From a virus, in IMG/VR virus record IMGVR_UViG_3300009177_000085, positions 1 to 32,048 of that record: a DNA stretch of 32,048 nt; one strand, given 5' to 3'. Below, piece after piece: positions 25,001-31,554 of the stretch (the stretch's first letter is position 1; each line of letters opens with the position of its first letter). The position numbers and the translations under genes were made by a program. A model generated the notes under the pieces. It searched no databases, was not told the origin of the DNA, and worked only from the letters and a program-made list of their open reading frames with translations.

Positions 25001-25457
25001 CGCCGAACGCCAGCTCGACGCGATCATGGCGCAACGACGTGGTGATGTACCGCCGCCGAGGCAGGTAGTCGAACGGCGCGCGGATAAGCGGGCGATCCAG
25101 GCAGCGGTGGGTGAGGGCAGGCCGATCGACCTGGCCCAAGCCGCGAAGTTGAGCCCGAACGAGTTGAAGGCGGCGGTGCGCGTGGGCGCGATGCAGGATT
25201 ACCGACGCAAGTTGGAACAGGGCCGGCTGACATTGCCTGAGCTGTTGGGCTTGTATAGTGTGAGCAACGAGGAGCAGAAGAAGGTGGCGGCGGGGGTGAT
25301 CAGCAAGCGCCTTGTGGCAGGGAACTGGATACAAACTGTGCCGCGCGAACAGTTGCCTCAGCTCCAGGGCCAGATCGCTGGGTTCCTGAATGATGTGCGC
25401 GAGCGCGGGAAGCAGACGCAGGCGCAGCCGACAACGACGGACGCACCGGTACCATAA
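22056..25457 (+). CDS. Very large internal virion / DNA-ejection protein (1133 residues)
   Basis: The ATG overlaps the previous stop. Residues 1-45 look like a small N-terminal domain common in phage virion proteins (YPLDVPDGWSQDQITKAAEE). Residues ~85-150 are Gly/Ala-rich and hydrophobic (PIAGGALGAAATPVIGPFGA), possibly membrane-active. The large middle part (residues 230-780) has LGLSAFHLNTTAFNNAWDHA and KAQAAYKIGNEIDNVFGQLN, reminiscent of large polyvalent-protein-associated domains of the LPD38 kind. A second hydrophobic segment lies at ~797-817 (LTLPVLAIGYSLLAEFLFTL). The C-terminus is helical and basic. This is probably the main protein that crosses the envelope to carry DNA into the cell. 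No lytic transglycosylase motif was found. Confidence 0.75.
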   Translation: MPRYPLTLPDGKTYPLDVPDGWSQDQITKAAEEATQHLMGQQSAAPVATPTPGVVPEQLPKIAFKGELPTQQEPDNGGHPYLATAARVLGPIAGGALGAAATPVIGPFGATLGAGAGGALGENVAEHLEGTKPSLGRAAVAGGLSMIPMGKAAATLPRTILKRALGGAGLSAFGTELTGATEGRQPSAGDLATNTLIGAGLGTVGGAAENLIPRIPGVKQTVAAAKYFKDRLREAVSPTSMGPRAEEGAMALTKYMSGVSQDVQRMQKAVNDVGRRTATLTPYEYDTFMDRAQAAESNFIFGKEGEPLTRIARQETPELQAIQDAAQMLVGREGRLLHETGRKHGLDLLGEFYVNHMPHIWKNARGETATVIPAYVQKRMTGSMAPVQHRTFDTYTAARAEGFEPMYTNPLEVALIRGTQMARLRHEIEMLGELKRTGGIEWGMRPSPGYRRVNDRMLKLLPKEGEAISKPEYDTGPAAAKASVWPNTGKTFDELETLRKGSPYTGEWFVHEDIARLMDRHFSPGWRRSVQAQGAAVPGSSALLTPEGTPITPYEFIRKVNNDATSWRLGLSAFHLNTTAFNNAWDHATQVLENAVRRNFKGALKHLPGVVPGYGMVKDWQMGQRMFTEYLNGTNADPELRQAVNAFLDSGGDPHSYQEFVNNHATAFGEALRNHSPVGTVWHGASAIPEYFAKLMFENLIPKVKMGAFARRFQDAMDRLGPNASSFAKAQAAYKIGNEIDNVFGQLNYNKLFWDNKYKQAVQAMFQAPGWAIGTFRQLGGGIADVVSGKGLTNRAASVLTLPVLAIGYSLLAEFLFTLGKPKIDTAEDLKAHAFGGFIHGYDAKGQPQRSWLPTYQKDMFHVWQGLGEAVGQGNSKAIMDYATAKLSPLAEAVVNIARNEAFVSGKGKTQLRDPNDPWYTQMKDIAMQTARTLLTPFSYENYQRAVAQPGQEQGLDQTTAKLIALNLGGFSTAPRALTLTPAERQLDAIMAQRRGDVPPPRQVVERRADKRAIQAAVGEGRPIDLAQAAKLSPNELKAAVRVGAMQDYRRKLEQGRLTLPELLGLYSVSNEEQKKVAAGVISKRLVAGNWIQTVPREQLPQLQGQIAGFLNDVRERGKQTQAQPTTTDAPVP

Positions 25458-25470
25458 CTAGGAGACACGC

Positions 25471-26667
25471 ATGTCTAACGTAGTGCCTAATAAACTGTTC
25501 GGCTACCCGGTCGGCACCCCGTCATTCCAAAACGACGCCGACACCACGGACCTGAACAAGCCCCAGGATGACGATCGGATTCGGGTGAGCGCGGCTGTGA
25601 CTGGCCTCGCCCCCGACCTGCGCCGCATCGTGAGTGAGTTCAAGAACAATACGCTCGACCCGGTGTGGATCAACTATCTGGGCACGCAGTATGTGACTGG
25701 AGCTGGACAGGTACAGGTACCTGACCCTGATCCACCCGTGTACGCGGCCACACACCAGTTCACCCTGAAGAACACCAACGGCGATTGGGGTAACCTCATA
25801 CGTAACGGCATGCGCGTGCGCGTGACCTACAACGACGGCAGCCCGCGTGCCGCGAGTACGGTTGTGTTGGTGGACACGACGACGGATGGGGGTACGAAGA
25901 CGCTGGTCGGGGTGCAGGATGCGGTGATCACACCGCAGCTGGCGTACGTGGAGTTCTCGGCGCTGGGTAGCGCGATCGGTACGGGCGAGCCACTGAACGC
26001 GGACACGTTGCAGTTGGAGCAGGTATCGACCGGGCCGGACCCGAGCGACGTAGCGTTTGTGGTGCCGATCACACAGGGCGGGACGGGGAATACGACGGGG
26101 GAGATTACGCCGAGCGGGGCGGCAGGCGGGGACTTGACCGGTACGTACCCGAGCCCGACGATTGCCAAGTTGCAGGGGACGGTGTTGGACCTGGCGTCGG
26201 CGACGGATGGGAATATCTTGCAGTTGCTTGCCGGGCAATGGGGCGCGTCGCCTGGGGCGCCGAGCAACGGGGACTTCTTACAGTTCGGTGTGTCCGGCTG
26301 GGCACCAGTCACATACAGTCCGCCAGCCTACCCTGGTCTCGCTGCTACGCTCGCGCTGCCCGGCTACGCCAAGATTCAAACGCTGGCCGGCGAGTTGATC
26401 GTCCAATGGGTCGAGGTCTCGGGGACCATTACCGGGAGCGGGGGCACGGACTCGCAGACCACAGCGTTCCCGATCGAGTTTCCGAACACGGTGTTTGTAG
26501 CCATCCCATACGTGGCAGCTGCATCTGGTCTGGGCCAGGTGGCCGTGACCAGCATCGGCTACAGCGGCGGTGGCGGCTTCGCCGACATCACGTTCGACTC
26601 GATCAACAACGTGTCAGGTGGCGGGCCGATCGGTTACATTGTGCGTGCGATAATTGTGGGGTTCTAG
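25471..26667 (+). CDS. Tail fibre / receptor-binding protein
   Basis: This encodes 398 residues; TAGGAGA precedes the ATG. The N-terminal ~180 residues are a beta-rich virion-attachment part (LFGYPVGTPSFQNDADTTDL near the start). ITQGGTGNTTGEITPSG (about residue 200) and GDLTGTYPSPTIAKL (about 220-235) are classic phage tail-fibre repeat motifs. From ~298 the protein has a receptor-tip-like domain: GYAKIQTLAGELIVQWVEVS, then TTAFPIEFPNTVFVAIPYVA and a Gly-rich end, the pattern of gp53-like fibre C-termini. This part probably contacts the host surface. It is the last plus-strand gene; its TAG shares CTAG with the opposing gene. Confidence 0.88.
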   Translation: MSNVVPNKLFGYPVGTPSFQNDADTTDLNKPQDDDRIRVSAAVTGLAPDLRRIVSEFKNNTLDPVWINYLGTQYVTGAGQVQVPDPDPPVYAATHQFTLKNTNGDWGNLIRNGMRVRVTYNDGSPRAASTVVLVDTTTDGGTKTLVGVQDAVITPQLAYVEFSALGSAIGTGEPLNADTLQLEQVSTGPDPSDVAFVVPITQGGTGNTTGEITPSGAAGGDLTGTYPSPTIAKLQGTVLDLASATDGNILQLLAGQWGASPGAPSNGDFLQFGVSGWAPVTYSPPAYPGLAATLALPGYAKIQTLAGELIVQWVEVSGTITGSGGTDSQTTAFPIEFPNTVFVAIPYVAAASGLGQVAVTSIGYSGGGGFADITFDSINNVSGGGPIGYIVRAIIVGF

Positions 26668-27863
26668 TTCGCCCCTGCCCACGTATACACCCGCGCCCCG
26701 CCTTTCAACCGCTCGCACTCAATGTCCCGCTGCTGCATGAGCGCGAGCAAGTGCAGGCTTGCTTCCTGCGCGTGAATGCCTCGGTGCGCGAGCTTCTTGA
26801 GCAGAGGGCTGTGCGGGATGCGCCCGGCGATCTTGATGAAGCTGGCCACGGTGTTCAGGCCGTTGGTCATGGGTGTTTGGCCGGCCACAGATAGCAGGCG
26901 TGGGAGTGAGTGATGCGCACGGAGCACGTATTGCTGCGCGCGGGTAATCTCGTGTGATGTGATCCGCATGTCCCCACGCCCGCTCATGGCGCTGAACACC
27001 ATGCACAGTTTGAGGATCAGGTCGTCCTGTCGGCGCCAGCTGGGCAACAAGCGCGTGTCCTCCGGTGCTGGGCGGCTCAGGTACCACTTGTGCCTGATCG
27101 CACGGGCTTGTTTGGTGAGGCGGAACGAGCCGGTCAGGTCAGCGATGTCACGGAGCTGGGTGCGGATTGCTTTGCATAGGGCCGGGTATTGCTCCTCAAC
27201 TGTCGGGTCCGGCACGCGGTTGTTCAGGTTGTAGGGGCAGTTGATGGCGAAGACGCGGGCAAAGAACCCTGACTCGATCGCGTCCTTGGTAATGCTGTCT
27301 ACCATCCACTCGACGGTCGTGCCTACGAGCCAGTTGACCAGTGGGCTGGGCATGTCGATGTTTGCCCCGGTCGTACGTGTGCGTTCCTTGTAACGGCGTC
27401 GTGGGGGCGGGTACCAGCCAGTCATTCGCTTCACAAACGCGTCGGCTTGTTGGCCCTTACCGATTGCTTGAGCTAGCTCGGGCATGGTCAATAGGGCGGT
27501 TGGTCGTCCTTCATGGCTGACGTCCGTACTGATCGTGGCGAGGTCATCTACGAACCCTTCACCCGACACCTTGCCGTCCCAGATGTTGATCAGCGGGGCG
27601 TCCTCGTCGATGAATTGAAGGGCGAAGTCGATCGCTTCGCCTTTGCCAAGGCCCGAGGGGCCGAGCAGGAATACGTACAGTTGGGGGTAGAGCTTCTTGC
27701 CCGGGAACTTCTCGTACCAGACGTGGTCGTTGAGGGTGGCGGCGACGAGGGACACACCGGCCCATTCGAGAAAAGGTTTCGGGATTTCCGACTTGCCTGC
27801 GGCGCTTAGGAATAGTGACAGGAAGTCAGCGTCAGCCTTACCGTTGCCGTTGTGCTGACTCAC
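26664..27863 (-). CDS. DUF3987-like ATPase, probable replicative helicase/primase-associated protein
   Basis: This encodes 399 residues from a GTG at 27863, with AGGAAG six bases upstream. The N-terminus has FLEWAGVSLVAATLNDHVWY, then a P-loop GPSGLGKG (68-75), then LLTMPELAQAIGKG, which resembles the Walker B/sensor part of DUF3987-type ATPases found beside phage primases. The residue after the P-loop Lys is Gly rather than Ser/Thr. The middle has a Pro/Arg-rich loop (MTGWYPPPRRRYKERTRTTG) and SGFFARVFAINCP, typical of the group. The C-terminal ~70 residues look like a winged helix (TVASFIKIAGRIPHSPLLKK). It is the last gene of the minus-strand replication operon and probably works with the polymerase. 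Confidence 0.75.
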   Translation of the reverse strand: MSQHNGNGKADADFLSLFLSAAGKSEIPKPFLEWAGVSLVAATLNDHVWYEKFPGKKLYPQLYVFLLGPSGLGKGEAIDFALQFIDEDAPLINIWDGKVSGEGFVDDLATISTDVSHEGRPTALLTMPELAQAIGKGQQADAFVKRMTGWYPPPRRRYKERTRTTGANIDMPSPLVNWLVGTTVEWMVDSITKDAIESGFFARVFAINCPYNLNNRVPDPTVEEQYPALCKAIRTQLRDIADLTGSFRLTKQARAIRHKWYLSRPAPEDTRLLPSWRRQDDLILKLCMVFSAMSGRGDMRITSHEITRAQQYVLRAHHSLPRLLSVAGQTPMTNGLNTVASFIKIAGRIPHSPLLKKLAHRGIHAQEASLHLLALMQQRDIECERLKGGARVYTWAGAN

Positions 27864-27987
27864 GGGCGTCTTCCTCTCGGCGACATTGGGTGCACAGGAA
27901 TTCGTGGTCGCGTATGGTGCAGGACCAACCTACGCACGCGCAGACGGTCCAGCACTTACTACACACGTGGTCATGAAAATCTGCCAT
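27838..27987 (-). CDS. 49-residue Cys-rich zinc-binding protein
   Basis: A short minus-strand gene. The ATG at 27987-27985 shares TGATG with the stop of the gene before it, and a GGAGGGGG site lies a few bases upstream. The peptide reads MADFHDHVCSKCWTVCACVG then WSCTIRDHEFLCTQCRREED, with seven Cys (9, 12, 16, 18, 23, 32, 35) and three His, so it would bind one or two zinc ions. It is a plausible nucleic-acid or protein adaptor in replication. Its end overlaps the helicase-like gene by 26 bases. The start overlap and strong ribosome binding site make it convincing despite its size. Confidence 0.75.
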   Translation of the reverse strand: MADFHDHVCSKCWTVCACVGWSCTIRDHEFLCTQCRREEDARESAQRQR

Positions 27988-28208
27988 CACTCCCCCTCCA
28001 ACTCGTTGATCCGGTCACGTACACGCTTGAGCCGGACCCAAGCAATCCAAGCCCAGCCTGCAACGTCTAGCAACTCTTGCATGATCTCGTCTGCGGTCTC
28101 CGGCAACGCACGCTCGAATGAGGCGTCACCGTAGGTTTGCGCGCCGACGTATAGGCGCGGGCGAAGGGCAGCGATGAAGGCGTCGAACTCAGGCAGCTCG
28201 CTCGGCAT
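27987..28208 (-). CDS. MazG-like / nucleotide pyrophosphohydrolase-related small protein
   Basis: This encodes 73 residues (MPSELPEFDAFIAALRPRL then YVGAQTYGDASFERALPE). The segment ETADEIMQELLDVAGWAWIA carries the spaced acidic residues E..E...E...D seen in all-alpha NTP pyrophosphohydrolases, and YGDASF is typical of the small phage members. Such enzymes hydrolyse unwanted nucleoside triphosphates, which suits a replication operon. At 73 residues it is shorter than full MazG enzymes, so it may act as a dimer or have lost activity. It overlaps the polymerase stop by 20 bases and the Cys-rich gene by one base. Confidence 0.65.
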   Translation of the reverse strand: MPSELPEFDAFIAALRPRLYVGAQTYGDASFERALPETADEIMQELLDVAGWAWIAWVRLKRVRDRINELEGE

Positions 28209-29805
28209 TGGGTTTTCCTTTCAGGAGGTCATACGCGGCCCGCTCAAACTCTGCGCGGCTGGGCAGGGTCTTCCACTCACGTTCACACTTCCAGCTCGTG
28301 CCCATTTTCAACTCAACGGGCACGGCCAGCTCCACACCTTCATACACACGCGGGGTCTCCATGCTCTTGATCACGAACCGCGCGACATCATACACTTCGT
28401 CGGGCGGGCAAGACAACAGTAAACTGTCGTGGACCTGGCAGTTGATGCGCGTTTTGAGACGGTGTTTGATTATGTACTTATACGCGGGTACCAGGCCGAG
28501 CTGGTTCAGGTTATCCGCGTTCTCACTCGCTGCACGGAAGGCGTAGCCACGCCGGTAGGTGGCGTCGTCCAGTCGCTCCCCTTCAAACGACAACTCCCGG
28601 CCCCAGCTGTTAGTCAGCTTCCGGTCGCGCATGATACGCTTGCGCGTCTCGCGTTGGTACGCGCGCTTGGGCGCAGTGATAGCGGCGTCGAGCAGCTTGG
28701 TACACAGTGCGAGCGGGAGCAGGATGCCGTCCTTGAGCATCATCTCTTGCACGCGCACGGGCGAGGCACCGTAGTTCCCGCCGTGGTTGAAGGGTTTGAA
28801 TATCTGCCTGCGCGTGTTGCCGGGCGTGACTTCGACCTTTACGTCCACGTTGTCAGGGTGGACGTTGAGGAGCTGGGCAAACGCTCGTTTGGCTGCGACG
28901 GCGTGGGTGTCAAAGATATCGGGGCGCAAGCGTGCTTCACGGATTAGTTCGGGGTCTTGGGTGAGCACCTTGACGATGCGGTCCTCGATAGCACTGAAGT
29001 CCAACTCCAGAAAAACGCACCCCTCGTCCGGTACAAATATCTCCCGCATATCCCCGCGCGGAATGTTCTGCAAGTTCATCCCGGTACCGAATGGGTTGGA
29101 CTTGGACGCGAGCCGGCCATTTTCAGTCGTGACCTTATACATACACCGCATGCGCCCATCGCGGTCCACTTTGCTCGGGTCCAGGTACGTGGCCAGCTTC
29201 GCCTTCTCACGGTGTTCGAGGATCAGTGTGAGCACACGCACGGCCAGCTCAGGCTCGCGCTTCCACAGCGCAGTCTTCTCCGTGGGGCGGCGCATGGGGT
29301 GTTCTGCCTGGTGCTGGGCCTTGAGCAGCAGCTTGCGCAGGGCGACCTCGTTGCCAGTTAGGGATTCCTCGCCGCGCTGGCGCTGGGCAGGCAAGCCGAG
29401 GTGGTTGTAGCAGTAGTCAACGATGCGTTGTGAGGAGAGGTCGGTTGAGCCGGTCAGGGCACGGACGCGAGGGGTGAAGTCCACGCACATGCGCCCGTAC
29501 ATACATTTGACATGGCTCTCACCGCACGGCCATGTAACCTTCGGTTTCCGCTTCGCTACTGTCCCGTCCTTCTTTAGAAACGGGGTGACTAGTTGCTCAT
29601 GCTGCTCACGCTTGTGTCCACACACGCAATCGTTCGCGCCGATCAGTTCGGCTAGCTCGGCTTGGATAGCCCGGCAACGGACGGATAGAGCAGCAAGTTT
29701 CTCTGCTGCCTTGGCGCGGTCTACACGGATGCCGTGATCCATCATGGCGAGCATAGGATCGGAGAGGGCAGCGTAATGGTTAAGATACAGATCGAGCTTG
29801 CTCAT
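28189..29805 (-). CDS. DNA polymerase, family A, polymerase domain only
   Basis: This encodes 538 residues. The ATG at 29805 (MSKLDLYLNH) forms ATGA with the previous stop and is preferred over the longer frame to 29832. Motif A is LELDFSAIEDRI (Asp269), motif B RRQIFKPFNHGGNYG (Lys337, Tyr345), and motif C VHDS (His459, Asp460), where Ser replaces the usual Glu. GRLASKSNPFGTGMNLQNIP is the usual thumb/palm junction. The exonuclease domain is missing and is found in the gene at 30122-31201. Residues 60-107 contain an unusual Cys/His-rich insert (C60, C62, H64, H69, C94, H98, C101, C107) near the N-terminal helices, which may bind zinc. It replicates the phage genome. Confidence 0.92.
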   Translation of the reverse strand: MSKLDLYLNHYAALSDPMLAMMDHGIRVDRAKAAEKLAALSVRCRAIQAELAELIGANDCVCGHKREQHEQLVTPFLKKDGTVAKRKPKVTWPCGESHVKCMYGRMCVDFTPRVRALTGSTDLSSQRIVDYCYNHLGLPAQRQRGEESLTGNEVALRKLLLKAQHQAEHPMRRPTEKTALWKREPELAVRVLTLILEHREKAKLATYLDPSKVDRDGRMRCMYKVTTENGRLASKSNPFGTGMNLQNIPRGDMREIFVPDEGCVFLELDFSAIEDRIVKVLTQDPELIREARLRPDIFDTHAVAAKRAFAQLLNVHPDNVDVKVEVTPGNTRRQIFKPFNHGGNYGASPVRVQEMMLKDGILLPLALCTKLLDAAITAPKRAYQRETRKRIMRDRKLTNSWGRELSFEGERLDDATYRRGYAFRAASENADNLNQLGLVPAYKYIIKHRLKTRINCQVHDSLLLSCPPDEVYDVARFVIKSMETPRVYEGVELAVPVELKMGTSWKCEREWKTLPSRAEFERAAYDLLKGKPNAERAA

Positions 29806-30125
29806 CCGTCTGCGTCCTGCTTCAACTTCCAAAGTTCGTCGGTGATCTTCTCTATGCTGTTGAGCAATTCGCTACGCCATCTATGCAAACAGTCGCACGC
29901 TTCGACAAGGTCTTTATGGCCTGCATAGTACGCCTTGAAGCTCTCGTGCTCGGCGCATAGGTTCGCGTACAACTCTTTGTACTCACGCGCGTTAGCAAAG
30001 TGCCCATCACGCGCTTGTTGGCAGTCTGCGATGTATATCTGCTGCAACTCGTCGCCTTTCATATCGAGCGCACGCATGGCGACAGCGAGCCAAAGCTCAC
30101 GGCCCCACTGGTCGTTGGGGATCAT
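29802..30125 (-). CDS. Small helical protein encoded between exonuclease and polymerase
   Basis: This encodes 107 residues from the ATG at 30125, in an ATGA overlap with the UDG-exonuclease stop; an in-frame start further upstream (30173) would overlap that gene by 50 bases and is less likely. It is all-helical: RELWLAVAMRALDMKGDELQ, then FANAREYKELYANLCAEHES and LHRWRSELLNSIEKITDELW. No catalytic motif is seen. Because it separates two domains that are one protein in family A polymerases, it may be a linker, clamp-like factor or simply a gene inserted at the split. It ends in ATGA with the polymerase. Confidence 0.7.
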   Translation of the reverse strand: MIPNDQWGRELWLAVAMRALDMKGDELQQIYIADCQQARDGHFANAREYKELYANLCAEHESFKAYYAGHKDLVEACDCLHRWRSELLNSIEKITDELWKLKQDADG

Positions 30126-31201
30126 GCTCGCAGCCTTTCCATATACACGTCGAACAGCTGCCTCGACACGCAACAGTCCACCCCATTATAGATGCACAAC
30201 CGTTCAAACGGTTCCTTGTCAGCAGTGTCAGAATCTTCATCCTTGTGCGAACGTTTCCAAAACGGCTGCCGCGTGTCGAGGCTTGCCATCGTGGCTAGAT
30301 CGTGGGGCAAAGTCGAGTCGATCGTATGGTGCATGGACAGCAGATCGTGTATCTCCCCACGCACTTCGATGTCCCCGAGCACGAGTAGCCAGTAGCGATC
30401 GTAGAGGAAGTTCTGGCCGACCTTTACACACGGCGACTCACATAGGACACGGATGATCTTACGGTACTGGGGCCACGGAAGCGTGAGCGATTCGCCTGGG
30501 TCAAAGCTGAAGCCCACACACAGTATCTCACGCGTGGATGGGTTAGTCTCAATGTCGATCGCCATGACCGTACACGGGTCTAATGCTTCGTTAATGTATC
30601 GGGTCACGTCGTCGTCGTGGATAGGCGGTACAAGGTGGATGTACTTCGGTAATCGCCTCGCACGGAACTGGCTATCGCCCGCGATCCGGTGCCAGTCTGC
30701 TCGGCACAGTTTACCAAGCGAGCTGTCACGGAAGCTGGCAGCAGGGTGGTAGGTCGGGATGACCTTACACCAGCGTTCAGGGTCGGGCAGTATGGTGTTG
30801 AAGTCGTAGCGCAGTATCGACCCACGCCAGTCCCCAATCTTAGGTGACTTGTTACTCCACAACGGCTTACGCATCACCGCGCGCAGGGCGATGTTGCCCA
30901 TAGGGACGAGGACGATCGGGTCTTGTAATTCACGCAAGCGCGTGTGCAGGCTGTCGGCCCATACTTCGACCTCGGCTTTGTCGGCCTTGGTTATGTTCGA
31001 GCCTGGAGCCATGTACTCGAAGACGTTCATCGTGCGGATGTCCCGCCGCCGTAGGCCGGCCCCGTCCAGCCACTTGTCGAGCAGATGACCGGACGGGCCG
31101 ATGAATGGGCGCCCGACGAGGCATTCCTGGCGCCCCGGCGCTTCGCCGATAATCACGATCTTCGCATCAAGTGGCCCGTAGGAGGGCACGCGGCGGGTCA
31201 T
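30122..31201 (-). CDS. Uracil-DNA glycosylase fused to a 3'-5' exonuclease domain
   Basis: This encodes 359 residues. Residues ~10-180 are a UDG-superfamily domain: IVIIGEAPGRQE (Glu20-Gly23), GRPFIGPSGHLLD (30-42), TMNVFEY (57-63), LVPMGNIALRA, and the catalytic-type PTYHPAASFRD (His152). Only C27, C145 and C166 are present, so the four-Cys iron-sulfur site of family 4 enzymes is missing. Residues 205-359 are a DEDDy exonuclease like that of family A polymerases: ExoI AIDIETN (Asp216, Glu218), ExoII VGQNFLYDRY (Asp268) and ExoIII YNGVD (Tyr338, Asp342). The polymerase domain is a separate protein downstream. The pair would remove uracil and proofread during replication. UDG-like N-termini on full polymerases are known in some phages such as SPO1. 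Confidence 0.9.
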   Translation of the reverse strand: MTRRVPSYGPLDAKIVIIGEAPGRQECLVGRPFIGPSGHLLDKWLDGAGLRRRDIRTMNVFEYMAPGSNITKADKAEVEVWADSLHTRLRELQDPIVLVPMGNIALRAVMRKPLWSNKSPKIGDWRGSILRYDFNTILPDPERWCKVIPTYHPAASFRDSSLGKLCRADWHRIAGDSQFRARRLPKYIHLVPPIHDDDVTRYINEALDPCTVMAIDIETNPSTREILCVGFSFDPGESLTLPWPQYRKIIRVLCESPCVKVGQNFLYDRYWLLVLGDIEVRGEIHDLLSMHHTIDSTLPHDLATMASLDTRQPFWKRSHKDEDSDTADKEPFERLCIYNGVDCCVSRQLFDVYMERLRA

Positions 31202-31529
31202 TTGTACTTAGGGCTAATGCCCATTTGGTATACAATTGACGCGTTGTTCAACCACTCTGGTTTAAAGAGCGCGCCTAAACTGACGTCACGCCCAGTTGCT
31301 GGGTCGATACCGAACCGCTGTTCAACTGGGCTTATACGAAAGGGCGCACAAGTACCTGTGCGCGGGACGCGTCGAAGTTGGCGCCGGCATCACGCGCGGC
31401 CTTTGCAATCGCGGCTTGTGTGTTGGCTGCGACGATAGCGGTCGGCGGAAGGACAAGTCGCTCGCCCTCACCCGCGTCCACCTGGGTCTTGGTCGGTGTT
31501 TCGATGATGGCTACTTCAAAAAGTGGCAT
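31198..31529 (-). CDS. Predicted 110-residue -1 frameshift fusion of the small replication gene
   Basis: If ribosomes slip -1 on CCCTTTC (31344-31338) they bypass the TAA at 31334-31332. They would then add 46 residues: RISPVEQRFGIDPATGRDVS, then LGALFKPEWLNNASIVYQMG and ISPKYK, ending in TGA (31200-31198). The added peptide looks like ordinary protein. The -1 frame is open only from 31389 and has no ATG, GTG or TTG before the TTG inside EWLNN, so it has no credible start of its own. Its TGA forms ATGA with the next gene, as at every other junction of this operon. The frameshift product is therefore a prediction from sequence, not shown. Confidence 0.75.
31290..31344 (-). promoter_or_regulatory. 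-1 programmed ribosomal frameshift signal
   Basis: On the minus strand the zero-frame codons CGC CCT TTC hold the heptamer C-CCT-TTC, a perfect X-XXY-YYZ slippery site (31344-31338). A 6-nt spacer follows (GTATAA, containing the zero-frame stop), then a 9-bp perfect stem: GCCCAGTTG (31331-31323) with CAACTGGGC (31298-31290). Its 24-nt loop can form a smaller inner stem (GGT-CG with CG-ACC, loop GTAT). Spacing and stem stability fit known bacterial and phage -1 frameshift elements. Confidence 0.8.
31332..31529 (-). CDS. Small conserved-type phage replication-region protein (zero-frame product)
   Basis: This encodes 65 residues (MPLFEVAIIETPTKTQVDAG then EGERLVLPPTAIVAANTQAA, ending VLVRPFV). 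AGGAGA lies eight bases before the ATG. I recognise this kind of sequence (MxLFEVAxIExPTK...VxA...VLVRPF) as a small protein common in phage replication regions, with no known function; this is recollection, not a search. It follows the ssDNA-binding-like gene and precedes the UDG-exonuclease. Its last sense codons contain the slippery heptamer, so a longer -1 product is likely made as well. Confidence 0.85.
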   Translation of the reverse strand: MPLFEVAIIETPTKTQVDAGEGERLVLPPTAIVAANTQAAIAKAARDAGANFDASRAQVLVRPFV

Positions 31530-31554
31530 GGGTATTCTCCTGTTGTGTGGGTTA

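Noticed and set aside
30122-31201. Calling the glycosylase domain a family 4 iron-sulfur UDG
   Set aside because: Only three Cys are present in the domain and none is placed like the four cluster ligands, so only superfamily membership is claimed.
31198-31331. Treating the -1 frame as an independent gene with its own start
   Set aside because: No ATG or GTG opens it; the only TTG or ATG codons leave 17 or fewer residues, while the slippery site and stem fit frameshifting exactly.
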